Counted from the first letter of the stretch, positions 1 through 9,530 are shown. The stretch: 50,436 nt of DNA from Aestuariivirga sp. (GCF_020252405.1 NZ_JADCDA010000051.1:1-50436), one strand, 5' to 3'. The notes: generated from the sequence alone by a model not told the origin. Numbers and translations: made by a program.

Positions 1-117
1 GATCTGCACCGCCCACAACCTCTGCAAACTGGCCAAGGCCGCAACATGAGCCAGAACATCCCGCTGAACCCATTGCACAAATGCAACAAAAATCAGATTA
101 TCCAGACAGGCTCCTAG
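1..117 (+). mobile_element. Right end of a probable insertion sequence
   Basis: The window opens inside a reading frame whose last residues look like the C-terminus of a DDE transposase. About 70 bases of non-coding, AT-richer sequence follow and end near GACAGGCTCCTAG at 105-117. That ending resembles the terminal inverted repeats of IS1182-like elements, but the partner end lies outside the window, so neither the family nor the exact boundary can be proven. A low-GC DUF3800 gene and a palindromic repeat follow directly, so the window start looks like a small accessory patch. Confidence 0.4.
2..49 (+). CDS. Transposase, C-terminal end only (partial)
   Basis: Only the last 15 codons and a TGA stop at 47-49 are inside the window. 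The visible residues, ICTAHNLCKLAKAAT, match the usual ending of IS1182-type DDE transposases, where a Cys-x-x-His-Asn-Leu-x-Lys-Leu pattern closes the catalytic domain. The frame is open back to the window edge. The call rests on this short pattern and on the IS-end-like bases that follow. It could instead be the tail of an unrelated protein. Confidence 0.4.
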   Translation: MCTAHNLCKLAKAAT

Positions 118-166
118 AGAGGCGCGCAGTCGAGTGAGATCAGTCCGCATAATTTGCTCCCTCCCG

Positions 167-254
167 GCCGTCATTCCGGCGAATGCCGGAATCCAGCTTT
201 CTTTCAACGCGTGCTGACGCAAAGCGGGATTCCGGCCTTCGCCGGAATGACGGC
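167..254. repeat. Snap-back inverted repeat (GTCATTCCGGCGAA type)
   Basis: Two 31-base arms, 167-197 and 224-254, are inverted copies differing at only two or three positions, separated by 26 bases. Each arm carries the core GTCATTCCGGCGAA followed by GCCGGAATCC. This core is a common dispersed intergenic repeat in proteobacterial genomes. In RNA the arms would form a very stable hairpin, and it lies just past the stop of the minus-strand DUF3800 gene, so it may also end that transcript. Confidence 0.75.
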
Positions 255-283
255 ATAAGAGGAGCATAAACGGTATTCTGATT

Positions 284-961
284 TCAGTTGAACGCCCGAT
301 GCTCCAGCAATTTGAACATGTCGTCATATCCCAAGATGGAGCGTGACGGAATCGGACGCTCCATGCGCAACAATGCATAGGAACAGAAATCAACCAACTG
401 AATGAAATAGGAATCCTTCGAATCCTTGAAGATCGGATCCTCTACAATGCGTGTGACAGGTATGTTGCGCGTAGGCGTGTCACTCTCTTGCCATCCCCCG
501 CGGTTGCTTGGGATGGGGTTGTGAATGCGCATTCTCCGGATGCGTCGGGTGAACTCCACCTCTTGACCCTCGTCACAGAAAAGCAGCACATGCTCCCCGT
601 GCGCTTCCGCTGTCCTGTTGATGCGGTTAACGAGTCGTTCAAAGGCATAAAGCTCGTTGGAATTTATGCTGGCGAAGAGCCTAAACTTCCCACACCCCGC
701 GACAAAGACAAGTACCTCACGAAAAATCGCAGCACGCTGCGACTTGGACAGCGGCCGGTCGGCAATCTGACCCTTTCCGGAGGCAAACTTCCAAGCATGC
801 AACTCCTGAGACAAAAAGATCCCGTAGTCTTTGCGCAATCGCCTGCGAAAGTCCCTTACGGCAGAGAAAACAGTCGGCCAGCGTTCTCCCCTGAGTATCA
901 GGGCAGAGTAGATGAATACACTGTTCTGTTCTTTGGATTCATCGATATAGGCAAACCACAT
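284..961 (-). CDS. DUF3800 domain-containing protein
   Basis: A 225-residue protein with the DUF3800 hallmarks: an N-terminal YIDES motif at residues 5-9 and a C-terminal YFIQLVDFCSYAL segment with a conserved Asp. The family is thought to adopt an RNase H-like fold and is often found near mobile elements and defence genes; its biochemical role is not established. The gene has roughly 50 percent GC, well below its neighbours, and lies between a probable IS end and recR, which suggests recent transfer. A snap-back repeat follows its stop. No partner gene is visible. The ATG at 961 gives a full-length domain with no better start downstream. Confidence 0.75.
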   Translation of the reverse strand: MWFAYIDESKEQNSVFIYSALILRGERWPTVFSAVRDFRRRLRKDYGIFLSQELHAWKFASGKGQIADRPLSKSQRAAIFREVLVFVAGCGKFRLFASINSNELYAFERLVNRINRTAEAHGEHVLLFCDEGQEVEFTRRIRRMRIHNPIPSNRGGWQESDTPTRNIPVTRIVEDPIFKDSKDSYFIQLVDFCSYALLRMERPIPSRSILGYDDMFKLLEHRAFN

Positions 962-1050
962 TGGCTTGGTCCTGACAGCCTGGGGGAGTCAGGAAAAGTG
1001 CCGCAAGGGCGCCTGTCAACTCCGTATTCGAATACAGCCCTCAAGAAATT
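962..1050. other. Short gene-free spacer with palindromes
   Basis: This gap lies between the start of the DUF3800 gene and the stop of recR. It contains a perfect 12-base palindrome, GTATTCGAATAC, at 1024-1035, and a 6-bp stem formed by CCTGAC and GTCAGG around 972-994. Either could mark the border of the transferred patch or end the recR transcript. No coding potential was seen. Confidence 0.35.
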
Positions 1051-1656
1051 TCACAATGGCCGACGCGCCCGGATGGCCTGCGTGAGTGTGCCTTCGTCGA
1101 GATAGTCCAGCTCACCGCCCACCGGCACGCCATGGGCCAATCGTGATGCGGCGATGCCCAGCGTCTTCACGCGCTCGGTGATGTAATGCGCGGTGGTCTG
1201 GCCCTCGACGGTGGCGTTCAGCGCCAGCACGACCTCCTTCACCTGCGCCTGACCCGCACGCTCGATGAGGGAGCCAATGGCGAGGTCCTCCGGCCGGACA
1301 CCCTCGATCGCCGACAGCGTGCCGCCGAGCACATGATAGAGGCCTGACCACGCGCCCGCGCGTTCCAGCGCCCAGAGATCGCCAACCTCTTCCACCACGC
1401 AGATGGTGGTGCGGTCGCGCCGCGCGTCGGTGCACAGCGTGCAGGGGTCAACGGTGTCGACATTGCCGCACTCGGTGCAGACCGTCACCTTCTCCCGCGC
1501 CTCCGCCATGGCCAGCGCCATGGGGGCCAGAAGCCGCTCGCGGTTCTTGATCAGGAACAGCGCCGCGCGGCGGGCCGAGCGGGGGCCGAGCCCCGGCAGT
1601 TTCGCCAGCAGCTGGATCAGCCTCTCGATTTCGGGTCCCGTCGTGCGGCGCGACAT
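1051..1656 (-). CDS. recR: Recombination mediator RecR
   Basis: RecR acts with RecO (and RecF) to load RecA on gapped DNA during recombinational repair. The 201-residue length is standard. A helix-hairpin-helix segment, [11 protein letters not shown], lies at residues 20-30. The zinc-binding cysteines are at 60, 63, 72 and 75. A Toprim domain follows, with [12 protein letters not shown], and the C-terminal part is typical. The start overlaps the ybaB stop by one base (TGATG), so the two are translationally coupled. The order dnaX-ybaB-recR on one strand is a widely conserved bacterial operon. Confidence 0.96.
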   Translation of the reverse strand: MSRRTTGPEIERLIQLLAKLPGLGPRSARRAALFLIKNRERLLAPMALAMAEAREKVTVCTECGNVDTVDPCTLCTDARRDRTTICVVEEVGDLWALERAGAWSGLYHVLGGTLSAIEGVRPEDLAIGSLIERAGQAQVKEVVLALNATVEGQTTAHYITERVKTLGIAASRLAHGVPVGGELDYLDEGTLTQAIRARRPL

Positions 1657-1979
1657 CAGAAGGGCAGCTTGAAGCCGGGCGGCAGCGGCAGCCCGCCCGT
1701 CACCGACTTCATCTCTTCCGCCATCATGGCTTCAGACTTGTTCCTGGCGTCAGTGTGCGCGGCGAGGATAAGGTCCTCGAGGATGTCCTTCTCCTCCGGC
1801 TTCATCAGCGACGGGTCGATCGACAGCGCGGTCATGGCGCCCTTGCCGGAGAGCGTCACCTTGACGAGGCCGCCGCCGGACTGGCCGGTGACGGCCGCCT
1901 GCTCCAGCCTGGTCTGCATCTCGGACATGCGGGACTGCATGGCCTGGACCTGTTTCATCATATCACCGAGGTTCTTCAT
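1656..1979 (-). CDS. ybaB: YbaB/EbfC family nucleoid-associated protein
   Basis: A 107-residue protein beginning [15 protein letters not shown], rich in charged helices, with a family-typical [14 protein letters not shown] beta region and a C-terminal [12 protein letters not shown] tail. Members form DNA-binding dimers that coat the nucleoid. The ATG at 1979 fits the usual family N-terminus; a GTG at 1988 would add three residues. The start lies inside the last codons of dnaX (overlap about 17 bases) and the stop overlaps recR, so the three genes form one operon. Confidence 0.94.
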   Translation of the reverse strand: MKNLGDMMKQVQAMQSRMSEMQTRLEQAAVTGQSGGGLVKVTLSGKGAMTALSIDPSLMKPEEKDILEDLILAAHTDARNKSEAMMAEEMKSVTGGLPLPPGFKLPF

Positions 1980-3660
1980 CGCTCTCACTCATGCCGGGGG
2001 GCGGAGGGCTGTCATCGGGCAGCTTGACGTCGATGATTTCCGCCCCCGGGAAACGCTTCAGCACCGCCTGCACGTCCGGGTGTTCGCGCGCGGTGAAAAA
2101 CAGATTGTCCCTGGCCTCCTGGCGCTGGCGGGAGACGGGCTTGTCGCCGCCGTCCTTCGCCACCATCACGATCCAGCGCATGCCGGTGAAGGCCTCGAGC
2201 TTGCGGCCGATCTCGTTGGCGAGCCCCGCATGCGCGCCCGGTTCAAGCGCCAGCTCAAACTGGCCCGGCGCCACGCGGATCGGGCGGATCAGGGTTTCAA
2301 GATCGGTTTTCAGCTTGATGTCACGCTTCTCGGTGGCGAGCGCCACCAGATCCCCGAAGCTCGTGAAGGCGCGTGTCTCGGTGGGCGCGGGGACCTGCGG
2401 CTTGACCGCCAGCGCCCCTCGCGACTCGACTGGAGCCCCGGACGTATCGCGAAGGAGTTCGCGGGCGCTCACCGGCGCCACGCGCTCGGAGGACTGCGGC
2501 TGCTTGACGATCTTGGCGAGTTCCTCGCCACCGGGAAGGTCCGCCGCGTGGCACAGGCGGATCAGCACCATTTCGGCCGCCATCAGCGGGTCGGAGTGAA
2601 GCTCCGCCTCGCGGATGCCCTTCAGCAGCATGGACCAGGCGCGCGTCAGATGCGCGATGCCGCATGTCTGCGCATGACCGGCGCCGCGGGTTTTCTCCGC
2701 CTCAGTGCGCGAGGAATCCGCGAGAGCGCCCTCCTTCACCACCTTCAGGCGGGTGACCCAGTGAACGTAATCGGCAAGGTCGCCAAGGATGGTCGCCGGG
2801 TCGCCGCCGTCCCGGTGCTGCGCCTCGATCTCCCCGATCGCCCCCTTGGCATCGCCCGCCATCACCGTCTCGAAAAGGCCGATAATGCGGGAGCGGTCCA
2901 TGAGGCCCAGCATGGCGGCAACATCCGCCGCCTTCACCTTGCCCTCGCCATAGGCGATGGCCTGGTCGAGCAGCGACAGGCCGTCACGCACCGAGCCTTC
3001 CGCCGCGCGCGCGATCATGGCCAGCGCATCGGCTTCCGCCTCAACACCCTCCCTCACCGCGATGGCGCCGTAGTGCGACGCGAGCAGGGCGGCGTCCAGC
3101 CGCTTCAGGTCAAAGCGCTGGCAGCGGGAGAGGATGGTGACGGGAACCTTGTTGATCTCGGTGGTGGCGAAGATGAACTTCACATGCGGCGGCGGCTCTT
3201 CCAGCGTTTTCAGCAGCGCGTTGAAGGCGTTCTTCGAGAGCATGTGCACTTCGTCGATGATGTAGACCTTGTAGCGCGCGTGGACGGGCGCATAGCGCAC
3301 GCTGTCAATGATCTCGCGCATGTTGTCGACGCCGGTGTTGGACGCGGCGTCCATCTCGATCACGTCCATGTGGCGCGATTCGAGGATGGGCTCGCAGTGC
3401 GGGCCCATCTCCGGCATGTCGATGGCCGGCCGGCCGCCATAGTTCAGCGCGCGGGCGATCAGGCGGGCGGTCGTGGTCTTGCCCACGCCGCGGACACCCG
3501 TCAGCATGAAGCCCTGGGCGATGCGGCCCGACGCGAAGGCATTGGTGAGGGTGCGCACCATCGCCTCCTGGCCGATGAGGTCAGGGAAGGTGCGCGGGCG
3601 GTATTTGCGGGCAAGAACGCGATACCCTGCCGCGTTCGCGCCGCTCTGAGTGTCATCCAT
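1963..3660 (-). CDS. dnaX: DNA polymerase III subunits gamma and tau
   Basis: This is the ATPase of the replicative clamp loader. In the 565-residue product the Walker A motif GVRGVGKT is at 55-62, the Walker B IIDE ends at Glu137, and the sensor-like SRCQRFDLKR follows near 178. A long, less conserved C-terminal region fits the tau part that binds the polymerase core and helicase. The zinc module between the Walker motifs that has four cysteines in E. coli keeps only Cys89, a reduction I recall as common in Rhizobiales. An SRP RNA gene lies just upstream on the same strand, and ybaB-recR follow. No clear slippery A-run for making gamma was noticed. Confidence 0.95.
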   Translation of the reverse strand: MDDTQSGANAAGYRVLARKYRPRTFPDLIGQEAMVRTLTNAFASGRIAQGFMLTGVRGVGKTTTARLIARALNYGGRPAIDMPEMGPHCEPILESRHMDVIEMDAASNTGVDNMREIIDSVRYAPVHARYKVYIIDEVHMLSKNAFNALLKTLEEPPPHVKFIFATTEINKVPVTILSRCQRFDLKRLDAALLASHYGAIAVREGVEAEADALAMIARAAEGSVRDGLSLLDQAIAYGEGKVKAADVAAMLGLMDRSRIIGLFETVMAGDAKGAIGEIEAQHRDGGDPATILGDLADYVHWVTRLKVVKEGALADSSRTEAEKTRGAGHAQTCGIAHLTRAWSMLLKGIREAELHSDPLMAAEMVLIRLCHAADLPGGEELAKIVKQPQSSERVAPVSARELLRDTSGAPVESRGALAVKPQVPAPTETRAFTSFGDLVALATEKRDIKLKTDLETLIRPIRVAPGQFELALEPGAHAGLANEIGRKLEAFTGMRWIVMVAKDGGDKPVSRQRQEARDNLFFTAREHPDVQAVLKRFPGAEIIDVKLPDDSPPPPGMSESDEEPR

Positions 3661-3742
3661 GGCGGGCTTCCGCGGGGCAGCTTACATCTGGCCTATTCTT
3701 GCCGTCAAAGTGCATTCCACCTTAACGGAATATGCCATGAGG

Positions 3743-3842
3743 GTGGGAGGCTGGACGGGCAACCCGTTCCTGTCTCGTTGGGGCTGCTTCCTTCCGGACC
3801 TGACCCGGTTGGCGAGCGGCACGTCCGCCGCCAACCTCCCGC
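3743..3842 (-). ncRNA. ffs: Signal recognition particle RNA (4.5S type)
   Basis: On the minus strand the almost invariant SRP RNA core GGTCAGGTCCGGAAGGAAGC is present (plus positions about 3784-3805), which forms the apical loop bound by Ffh. The 5' end GGGAGG at 3835-3840 pairs with CCTCCC at 3745-3750 near the 3' end, closing the rod-like hairpin of about 100 nucleotides. This small domain-IV-type form is standard in proteobacteria. It lies upstream of dnaX on the same strand, a location also seen in other bacteria. The ends are set by pairing and by the promoter; the 3' end may vary by a few bases. Confidence 0.95.
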
Positions 3843-3875
3843 GCCCCATATGGGCGCTTGGGGAACAAAAGGCAA
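3840..3875 (-). promoter_or_regulatory. Promoter of the SRP RNA gene
   Basis: On the minus strand TTGCCT (3870-3875) and CATATG (3847-3852) are separated by exactly 17 bases. Transcription starting about seven bases after the -10 would begin at the GGGAGG that opens the SRP RNA stem. The -10 match is moderate, but its position agrees independently with the RNA 5' end. Confidence 0.55.
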
Positions 3876-3965
3876 GCACTGCGCTTGCAAAGCGCCCGGC
3901 GCGGCGGCATTCTGTGGTTTCTTCAGCGTCCCCGCCCGGCGGGGATTTCAGGGAGTGTTTCCGCC

Positions 3966-4349
3966 ATGTTCAGGAAGATCCTCGCCCCACTTCTGGGCCT
4001 CCTTGGCCTCGCCGCTCTGTCGATCAACGCCTCGGCCTCCGACCCCTATGGCACGGACAAGGACGGGGTGAAGGTCTGGAAGCCCTATGTGGTCGAGAAA
4101 AACTGCGCCGACGGGCTGTTTGAGTGTACGGCCCGGATCGACTATGCCCCCTTCCAGCGCTCCATGGTGGCCCGTTCCGGCAGCTACTGGTACCAGAAAC
4201 CCTTCCTGGTCCACCGCTATGGCGATTTCCGCCCGCAGGCCGGTTCGAGCCATGATGCATGGTGCAGCGCGCGCTACCGCACCTATGACCCGGCCACCGG
4301 CACCTATGTGGGCCGCGGCTACAAGCGCCATCGCTGCATCAGCCCCTGA
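3966..4349 (+). CDS. Small exported BA14K-like protein
   Basis: A 127-residue protein with a clear signal peptide at residues 1-24 (hydrophobic LAPLLGLLGLAAL, then SASA). The mature part holds several Cys and aromatic residues and ends with HDAWCSARYRTYDP followed by GTYVGRGYKRHRC. That pattern, WC-x-RYRSYDP then GTY-x-G-x-RHPC, is typical of the BA14K family of alphaproteobacterial periplasmic or surface proteins, described as immunoreactive in Brucella. The ATG at 3966 was chosen because it starts the signal peptide and follows CAGGGAG. It stands alone between two oppositely oriented gene groups. Confidence 0.65.
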   Translation: MFRKILAPLLGLLGLAALSINASASDPYGTDKDGVKVWKPYVVEKNCADGLFECTARIDYAPFQRSMVARSGSYWYQKPFLVHRYGDFRPQAGSSHDAWCSARYRTYDPATGTYVGRGYKRHRCISP

Positions 4350-4380
4350 GCGCCAGGCGACCAGGCGTGATTGACCGGCG

Positions 4381-4467
4381 GCCACGGCCTGACCGGAACA
4401 TGCGCCAGATCAAAAGCTTGAGCATGATCCTGTCGCAAAAGCGGTTCCACTTCTGCGGATCATGCTC
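4381..4467 (-). repeat. Dispersed GAGCATGATC palindromic repeat, copy R1
   Basis: Read on the minus strand this copy has module A, opening GAGCATGATCCGC and closing GGATCATGCTC, then the linker CTTTTGATCTGGCGCATG and the start of module B (TTCCGGTCAGGCCG). Related copies occur near 44374, 47329 and 49283. It lies in the gap before def and may fold into a hairpin in the def leader. It has the look of the small interspersed palindromic repeats known from Rhizobiales genomes. Confidence 0.75.
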
Positions 4468-4539
4468 TATCTCTTTGCCTGGTCGCATTTTCGACGGTCA
4501 ACCTGTCAACTTGACCTGAAAATGCTTTATGAGACGGCC

Positions 4540-5058
4540 ATGCCGCTGCTGCCCATCATAACCCTTCCCGACGAGAAGACGCTCCGCGAGGTGTCGAAGC
4601 CCGTGGCAGCCATCGATTCCCATGTGAAGAAGCTGTGGGACGACATGCTGGAAACCATGTACCGCGCCCCCGGCATCGGCCTTGCCGCCATCCAGGTGGG
4701 CGTGGCGCAGCGCCTCCTCGTGATTGACCTGGCCAAGGACGGCGAGCCCAGGGCGCCGGTCTTCGTCGCCAATCCGGAGATCATCTGGTCAAGCGAGCAG
4801 AAGAGCGACTATGAGGAAGGCTGCCTCTCCATTCCCGAATACTACGAGATGGTCACCAGACCCGCCGAGATCAAGCTACGCTACCTCAACCGCCAGGGCG
4901 AGCCGAACGAGATGCACGCCACCGGGCTGATGGCCACCTGCCTGCAGCACGAGATCGACCACTTGAACGGCATCCTGTTCATCGACCATATCTCGCGGCT
5001 GAAGCGCGAGCGGGTGATCAAGAAATTCCAGAAGGCCCAGAAGCTCGGAAAGCTCTGA
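4540..5058 (+). CDS. def: Peptide deformylase
   Basis: Removes the formyl group from the N-terminal methionine of nascent proteins. All three metal-site motifs are present: [10 protein letters not shown] at 45-54, EGCLSIPE with Cys95, and QHEIDHLNG with His137, Glu138 and His141. The 172-residue length from the ATG at 4540 fits the family; an in-frame start farther upstream would add an atypical 26-residue leader and run into the repeat. fmt starts two bases after the stop, so the enzymes that add and remove the formyl group are made together, followed by truA. Confidence 0.96.
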   Translation: MPLLPIITLPDEKTLREVSKPVAAIDSHVKKLWDDMLETMYRAPGIGLAAIQVGVAQRLLVIDLAKDGEPRAPVFVANPEIIWSSEQKSDYEEGCLSIPEYYEMVTRPAEIKLRYLNRQGEPNEMHATGLMATCLQHEIDHLNGILFIDHISRLKRERVIKKFQKAQKLGKL

Positions 5059-5060
5059 GC

Positions 5061-5966
5061 ATGCGCCTCGTCTTCATGGGCACGCCGGACTTCGCGGTGG
5101 AAACGCTGAAGACCCTGATCGCCGCCGGGCATGACATCGCCTGCGTCTATTCCCAGCCGCCGCGCCCGGCGGGCCGCGGCATGGCGGAACGGCCCTCGCC
5201 GGTGCAGGCTTTCGCGGCAGCACGGGGCCTCGGGGTGCGCACGCCCGCATCATTGAAGTCCGCCGGGGAACAGGCCCGCTTCGCCGCGCTCGATGCGGAT
5301 GCCGCGGTCGTCGTTGCCTATGGCCTGCTGCTGCCCAAGCCCGTGCTCGATGCGCCGCGGCTCGGCTGCTTCAACGTCCATGCCTCGCTGCTGCCGCGCT
5401 GGCGCGGGGCCGCGCCCATCCAGCGCGCCATCATGTCGGGCGACAAGGAGTCCGGCGTCACCATCATGCGCATGGAAGAGGCATTGGACACCGGGCCGAT
5501 GTGCAAGGTGGGAAGACTCGCGATCACGCCCATGACAACGGCCCAGACGCTGCATGATGATCTCGCGGCGCTTGGCGCGCGGCTGATGGCCGACGTGCTG
5601 GCGCAGCCGGACATCACCTCCGCGCCGCAGCCCGCCGGGGGCGTGACCTATGCGAAGAAGATCGACAAGGCCGAAGCCCGCATCGACTTCACGAGAAGCG
5701 CGCAGGAGGTGAGGAACCAAATCCACGGCCTATCGCCCTTTCCCGGCGCCTGGTTTGCCGTGAAGGGCACGCGCATCAAGGCGCTGCTCTGCGAAGTGAC
5801 CGGCGGCAGCGGCACGCCCGGCACCTTCATTGACGAGGCGCTCACCATCGCCTGCGGCTCTCGCGCCATCCGCCTCCTCAAGCTGCAGCGCGAAGGCAAG
5901 GGCGCGATGGAGGCCGCGGATTTCCTGCGTGGCTTTCCCATCGCTGCAGGAACGGAGGCCGCCTGA
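5061..5966 (+). CDS. fmt: Methionyl-tRNA formyltransferase
   Basis: Transfers a formyl group from 10-formyltetrahydrofolate to initiator Met-tRNA. The 301-residue protein carries the catalytic segment [17 protein letters not shown], with Asn105 and His107, and a conserved Asp near 144 in EALDTGPM. The C-terminal OB-like domain follows from about residue 205. It starts two bases after def, and its TGA overlaps the truA ATG by one base, so def-fmt-truA form a tight operon. Confidence 0.96.
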   Translation: MRLVFMGTPDFAVETLKTLIAAGHDIACVYSQPPRPAGRGMAERPSPVQAFAAARGLGVRTPASLKSAGEQARFAALDADAAVVVAYGLLLPKPVLDAPRLGCFNVHASLLPRWRGAAPIQRAIMSGDKESGVTIMRMEEALDTGPMCKVGRLAITPMTTAQTLHDDLAALGARLMADVLAQPDITSAPQPAGGVTYAKKIDKAEARIDFTRSAQEVRNQIHGLSPFPGAWFAVKGTRIKALLCEVTGGSGTPGTFIDEALTIACGSRAIRLLKLQREGKGAMEAADFLRGFPIAAGTEAA

Positions 5967-6718
5967 TGCCGCGCTATCGCCTCACCATCGAATATGACGG
6001 AGGGCCCTTCACCGGCTGGCAATCCCAGGCAGGCGGCACATCGGTTCAGGACGTGCTGGAGCGCGCCGTCGCCACCATCAACGGCGGGCATTCCATGGTC
6101 TATGGCGCGGGCCGCACCGATGCGGGCGTTCACGCGCTGGCGCAGGTGGCGCATGTGGACCTTGGCAAACCGTGGGACACATTCAAGCTCCGCAATGCGC
6201 TGAACGGCAACATCCGCGGGATGCCGGTGAGCGTGCTCGAAGCCGAGGAGGTGCCGGAGGATTTCCACGCGCGCTTCTCCGCCACGAGGCGCCATTATCT
6301 CTACCGCATCCTGAACCGCCGCGCGCCGCCCGCGCTTGACCGCGGCAAGGCGTGGTGGCTGCCGGTGGACCTCGACGCGGATGCCATGCATGAGGCCGCC
6401 CAGCACCTTGTCGGCAAGCATGACTTCACCACTTTCCGCGCCGCGCAGTGCCAGGCCAATTCGCCGGTGAAGACGCTCGACCATTTCGAAGTCGCCCGCT
6501 ATGGCGAGCTGATCGAGATCAGGGCCGACGCCCGCTCCTTCCTGCACAATCAGGTGCGCTCCATGGTGGGCTCGCTGCGCCTCGTCGGCGAAGGCAAGTG
6601 GACGCCGCGCGACGTGAAACGCGCGCTCGACGCCGCTGACCGCGCGGCCTGCGGCCCGGTGGCCCCGCCGGACGGCCTTTACCTGCTCCGCGTCGGCTAC
6701 AATTCCGCCGAGAAATAA
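5966..6718 (+). CDS. truA: tRNA pseudouridine(38-40) synthase TruA
   Basis: Makes pseudouridine at positions 38-40 of the tRNA anticodon stem. The 250-residue product has the catalytic motif GRTDAGVHA with Asp52, preceded by the N-terminal [10 protein letters not shown] strand, and a C-terminal [12 protein letters not shown] segment typical of the family. It is coupled to fmt by a TGATG overlap. Its 3' end overlaps the convergent dapE stop by about 22 bases, so opposing transcripts meet here with no intergenic terminator. Confidence 0.96.
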   Translation: MPRYRLTIEYDGGPFTGWQSQAGGTSVQDVLERAVATINGGHSMVYGAGRTDAGVHALAQVAHVDLGKPWDTFKLRNALNGNIRGMPVSVLEAEEVPEDFHARFSATRRHYLYRILNRRAPPALDRGKAWWLPVDLDADAMHEAAQHLVGKHDFTTFRAAQCQANSPVKTLDHFEVARYGELIEIRADARSFLHNQVRSMVGSLRLVGEGKWTPRDVKRALDAADRAACGPVAPPDGLYLLRVGYNSAEK

Positions 6719-7869
6719 TCCGCGATGATGCGGCCGTAGATCGCCTGCGTGGCGCGCAGCTCGCCGATGGCGATGCGCTCATCCGTCTGGTGGATCGTCG
6801 CGTTGGTGGGGCCGAATTCCAGCACCGGGCAATAATCCTTCACGAAACGCGCGTCCGACGTGCCGCCGCTGGTCGAGAGCCTGGGCAGCAGGCCCGTCTC
6901 GTGCAGCACCGCATCCTGAACGAGGCCCACGAAGCGGCCGGGCTCGGTGATGAAGGCATCGGCACCCTCGGTGGCCGACACCGACCACGTGCCGCCCATC
7001 CCGGATTTCACCACCGCGATCTGCCCCTCCACCCATTGTTTCAGCGAGGCGAAACTGTGCTCGGTCGAGAAGCGGATGTTGAACTTGGCCGTGGCGCGCG
7101 ACGGGATGACATTGCCCGCCGGATTGCCCACATCGAAGGTCGTCACCGCCAGCGTCGAGGGATCGAATCGATCGTTGCCCTCGTCCAGCCTCGCCGCCGC
7201 GATGCGGTCAATGAAGCGGGCGAGCTTGGGGATGGGGTTGTCGGCCTTGTGCGGATAGGCGGCGTGGCCCTGCTTGCCCTCGACCGTCACCGTAAAGCTC
7301 AGGGAGCCGCGGCGGCCGATCTTGATGGTGTCGCCAAGCCTGTCCACGCAGCTCGGCTCGCCCACGAGGCAATGGTCCGGGATATGGCCGTTCTCACGCA
7401 TCCATTGCAGCACCTTCACCGTGCCGTTGATGGCGGGACCCTCCTCGTCGCCGGTGATGAGAAAGGAGAGCGAGCCCCTGAACTTGCCCGCCGTGCGCAC
7501 GAAATCGATGGCGGCGCCGACAAAGGCCGCGACCGAGCCCTTCATGTCGGTGGCGCCGCGGCCATAGACGAAGCCATCGGCAATGTCGGCGGCAAAGGGC
7601 TGATGCGTCCAGCTCTCCACGATGCCTTCCGGCACCACGTCGGTGTGGCCGGCAAGGCAGAGATGCGGGTTGCCCGTGCCAATGCGCGCGAAGAGGTTCT
7701 CCACATCTGGCGTGCCCGCCTCGCGGAAGATCAGCCGCTGGCAGACGAAGCCGTGCATCGACAGCTGGTTCTCGAGGTAGGTGAGCGCACCGCCCTCGGC
7801 GGGCGTCACGGACTTGCAGCGGATGAGGTCCTGCAGCAGCGGAACGGGATCGGTGGGGGTGTTCTTCAT
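6697..7869 (-). CDS. dapE: Succinyl-diaminopimelate desuccinylase
   Basis: Hydrolyses N-succinyl-LL-diaminopimelate to LL-diaminopimelate in lysine and peptidoglycan precursor synthesis. It is an M20-family dinuclear zinc enzyme of 390 residues. The ligands are visible: His75 and Asp77 in [10 protein letters not shown], Asp108 in GRGATDMKG, Glu in TGDEEGPA, and a C-terminal His in NATIHQTDE. It lies 43 bases after dapD, the preceding step but one in the same pathway. It overlaps the convergent truA at its 3' end. Confidence 0.95.
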   Translation of the reverse strand: MKNTPTDPVPLLQDLIRCKSVTPAEGGALTYLENQLSMHGFVCQRLIFREAGTPDVENLFARIGTGNPHLCLAGHTDVVPEGIVESWTHQPFAADIADGFVYGRGATDMKGSVAAFVGAAIDFVRTAGKFRGSLSFLITGDEEGPAINGTVKVLQWMRENGHIPDHCLVGEPSCVDRLGDTIKIGRRGSLSFTVTVEGKQGHAAYPHKADNPIPKLARFIDRIAAARLDEGNDRFDPSTLAVTTFDVGNPAGNVIPSRATAKFNIRFSTEHSFASLKQWVEGQIAVVKSGMGGTWSVSATEGADAFITEPGRFVGLVQDAVLHETGLLPRLSTSGGTSDARFVKDYCPVLEFGPTNATIHQTDERIAIGELRATQAIYGRIIADYFSAEL

Positions 7870-7912
7870 GGGGGATTTTTGAGCATCGCAGGCATGGAAA
7901 GAAGCTGCGGCT

Positions 7913-8749
7913 TCAGTCGCGCAGCAATTCGTTGATCGAGGTCTTGGAGCGGGTCTTCTCGTCCACCCGCTTGACGATCACCGCGCAGTAGAGCGATGGG
8001 GACGGCGAGCCGTCGGCATAGGGCTTCTGCGGCAGCGAGCCCGAAACCACCACGGAATAGGGCGGCACCTTGCCCATGTGAACCTTGCCGGTGTCGCGCT
8101 CGATGATCTTGGTCGACTGGCCGATGAACACGCCCATGGAGATGACCGAGCCCTCGCCCACGACGACGCCTTCAACGACTTCCGAGCGCGCGCCGATGAA
8201 GCAATTGTCCTCGATGATGGTGGGGCCGGCCTGCATCGGCTCCAGCACGCCGCCGACGCCGACGCCGCCCGAGAGATGCACGTTCTTGCCGATCTGGGCG
8301 CAGGAGCCGACCGTGACCCAGGTGTCCACCATTGTGCCCGTGTCGACATAGGCGCCGAGGTTGACGAAGGACGGCATGAGGATGGCGCCGGGCGCCACAT
8401 AAGCCGACTTGCGGACGACTGAGTTGGGCACCGCGCGGAAACCCGCGGCCCGGAAGTCCTTCTCCACCCAGCCGTCGAACTTGGAGGGCACCTTGTCCCA
8501 CCAGCTGGAGCCGCCGGGACCGCCCGAAATCATCGCCATGTCATTGAGGCGGAAGGAGAGCAGGACAGCCTTCTTCAGCCACTGGTTCACGCGCCACTCG
8601 CCGTCCTGCTTCTCGGCGACGCGGGCCGTGCCGGAATCGAGCAGTTCAAGCGCGGCCACCACAGCGTCGCGCACCGCGCCCTTGGTCTCGAGGTTGACCT
8701 TGTCACGGGCCTCCCAGGCCTGTTCGATGGTGCTCTGAAGATCGGTCAT
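7913..8749 (-). CDS. dapD: Tetrahydrodipicolinate N-succinyltransferase
   Basis: Uses succinyl-CoA to succinylate tetrahydrodipicolinate in the lysine and diaminopimelate pathway. The 278-residue protein has an N-terminal helical domain and a left-handed beta helix built of hexapeptide repeats (for example [19 protein letters not shown], then [10 protein letters not shown]). The trimeric form is expected to place the active site between subunits. It is followed by dapE, so both desuccinylation-branch enzymes are co-transcribed downstream of argB and the nucleotidase gene. Confidence 0.96.
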   Translation of the reverse strand: MTDLQSTIEQAWEARDKVNLETKGAVRDAVVAALELLDSGTARVAEKQDGEWRVNQWLKKAVLLSFRLNDMAMISGGPGGSSWWDKVPSKFDGWVEKDFRAAGFRAVPNSVVRKSAYVAPGAILMPSFVNLGAYVDTGTMVDTWVTVGSCAQIGKNVHLSGGVGVGGVLEPMQAGPTIIEDNCFIGARSEVVEGVVVGEGSVISMGVFIGQSTKIIERDTGKVHMGKVPPYSVVVSGSLPQKPYADGSPSPSLYCAVIVKRVDEKTRSKTSINELLRD

Positions 8750-8813
8750 GGCTGTACCCCTTCGGTCCTGGCTTGGTCTGTCGCGGTGGCTTTCGCCAAA
8801 AAGACTTGCGCGG

Positions 8814-9530
8814 TCAAGGCCGGCTTTTGCGGTCGCCCGCCAATCCCGCCAAAAAGCTGGCGAGGTCGTCGGTGACGTGGTGAATGTGCTCCTGCGCCGT
8901 GCCGCCGGTCTGCATGTTCAGGTGCTCGGCGTCCTTGTTCCCGGGGCTCACCACCAGCACAGTCGCCATGCCCAGCGCATGCGGGGCCTCCAAATTGCGG
9001 GCAATGTCCTCAAACATGGCGGAGGCCGTGGGGTCGATGCCGGTCTGGCCGATGAACTTGAGGTAGGGCTCCATCTCGGGCTTGGGGATGAAGTCCGAAT
9101 GCACGATGTCGAAGATGCCGCCGAAATGACGCGTGATGCCGATGCGGGCCAGCACCTTTTCGGCATGGGCCACCGTGCCGTTGGTGAAGATCAGCTTGCG
9201 GCCGGGCAGCGCATGCAGCGCCTCGTCCAGCGCCTTGTTGGGCGGCACCGGCGAATGGTCGATGTCATGCACGTAATCGAGGAAGTCATCCGGCGTGATG
9301 CCGTGCTCGGTCATCAGCCCACGGAGCGTGGTGCCGTACTTATAGAACATCTCCTTCTGGCGCCGCCTGGCCTCGGCGTGGCCGATGTTGAGCAGCTTGG
9401 CTAAGAAGTTTCCCATCCTCACGTCGATCTGGTCGAACAGCCGGCAGGAGGCCGGGTAGAGCGTGTTGTCGAGGTCGAAGACCCAAGTATCTACATGAGA
9501 AAAACCGTCGACGCCGGCGAAGCCCCTCAT
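8814..9530 (-). CDS. HAD-family pyrimidine 5'-nucleotidase
   Basis: A 238-residue haloacid dehalogenase-like phosphatase. Motif I is FDLDNTLYP (nucleophile Asp), motif [13 protein letters not shown], the motif III lysine sits in KPEMEPY, and motif IV is MFEDIARNL. The sequence has the look of the Sdt1-like pyrimidine 5'-nucleotidase subgroup, which dephosphorylates UMP and CMP; the actual substrate is inferred. The ATG overlaps the argB stop (ATGA). A HAD gene between argB and dapD is a recurring arrangement in Rhizobiales. Its cellular role beside arginine and lysine genes is not known. Confidence 0.85.
   Translation of the reverse strand: MRGFAGVDGFSHVDTWVFDLDNTLYPASCRLFDQIDVRMGNFLAKLLNIGHAEARRRQKEMFYKYGTTLRGLMTEHGITPDDFLDYVHDIDHSPVPPNKALDEALHALPGRKLIFTNGTVAHAEKVLARIGITRHFGGIFDIVHSDFIPKPEMEPYLKFIGQTGIDPTASAMFEDIARNLEAPHALGMATVLVVSPGNKDAEHLNMQTGGTAQEHIHHVTDDLASFLAGLAGDRKSRP

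Noticed and set aside
1669-4071. Long plus-strand open frame opposite ybaB and dnaX
   Set aside because: It is a GC-rich antisense frame, full of His, Arg and Asp runs, with no family motif, and it lies opposite genes with intact catalytic motifs.
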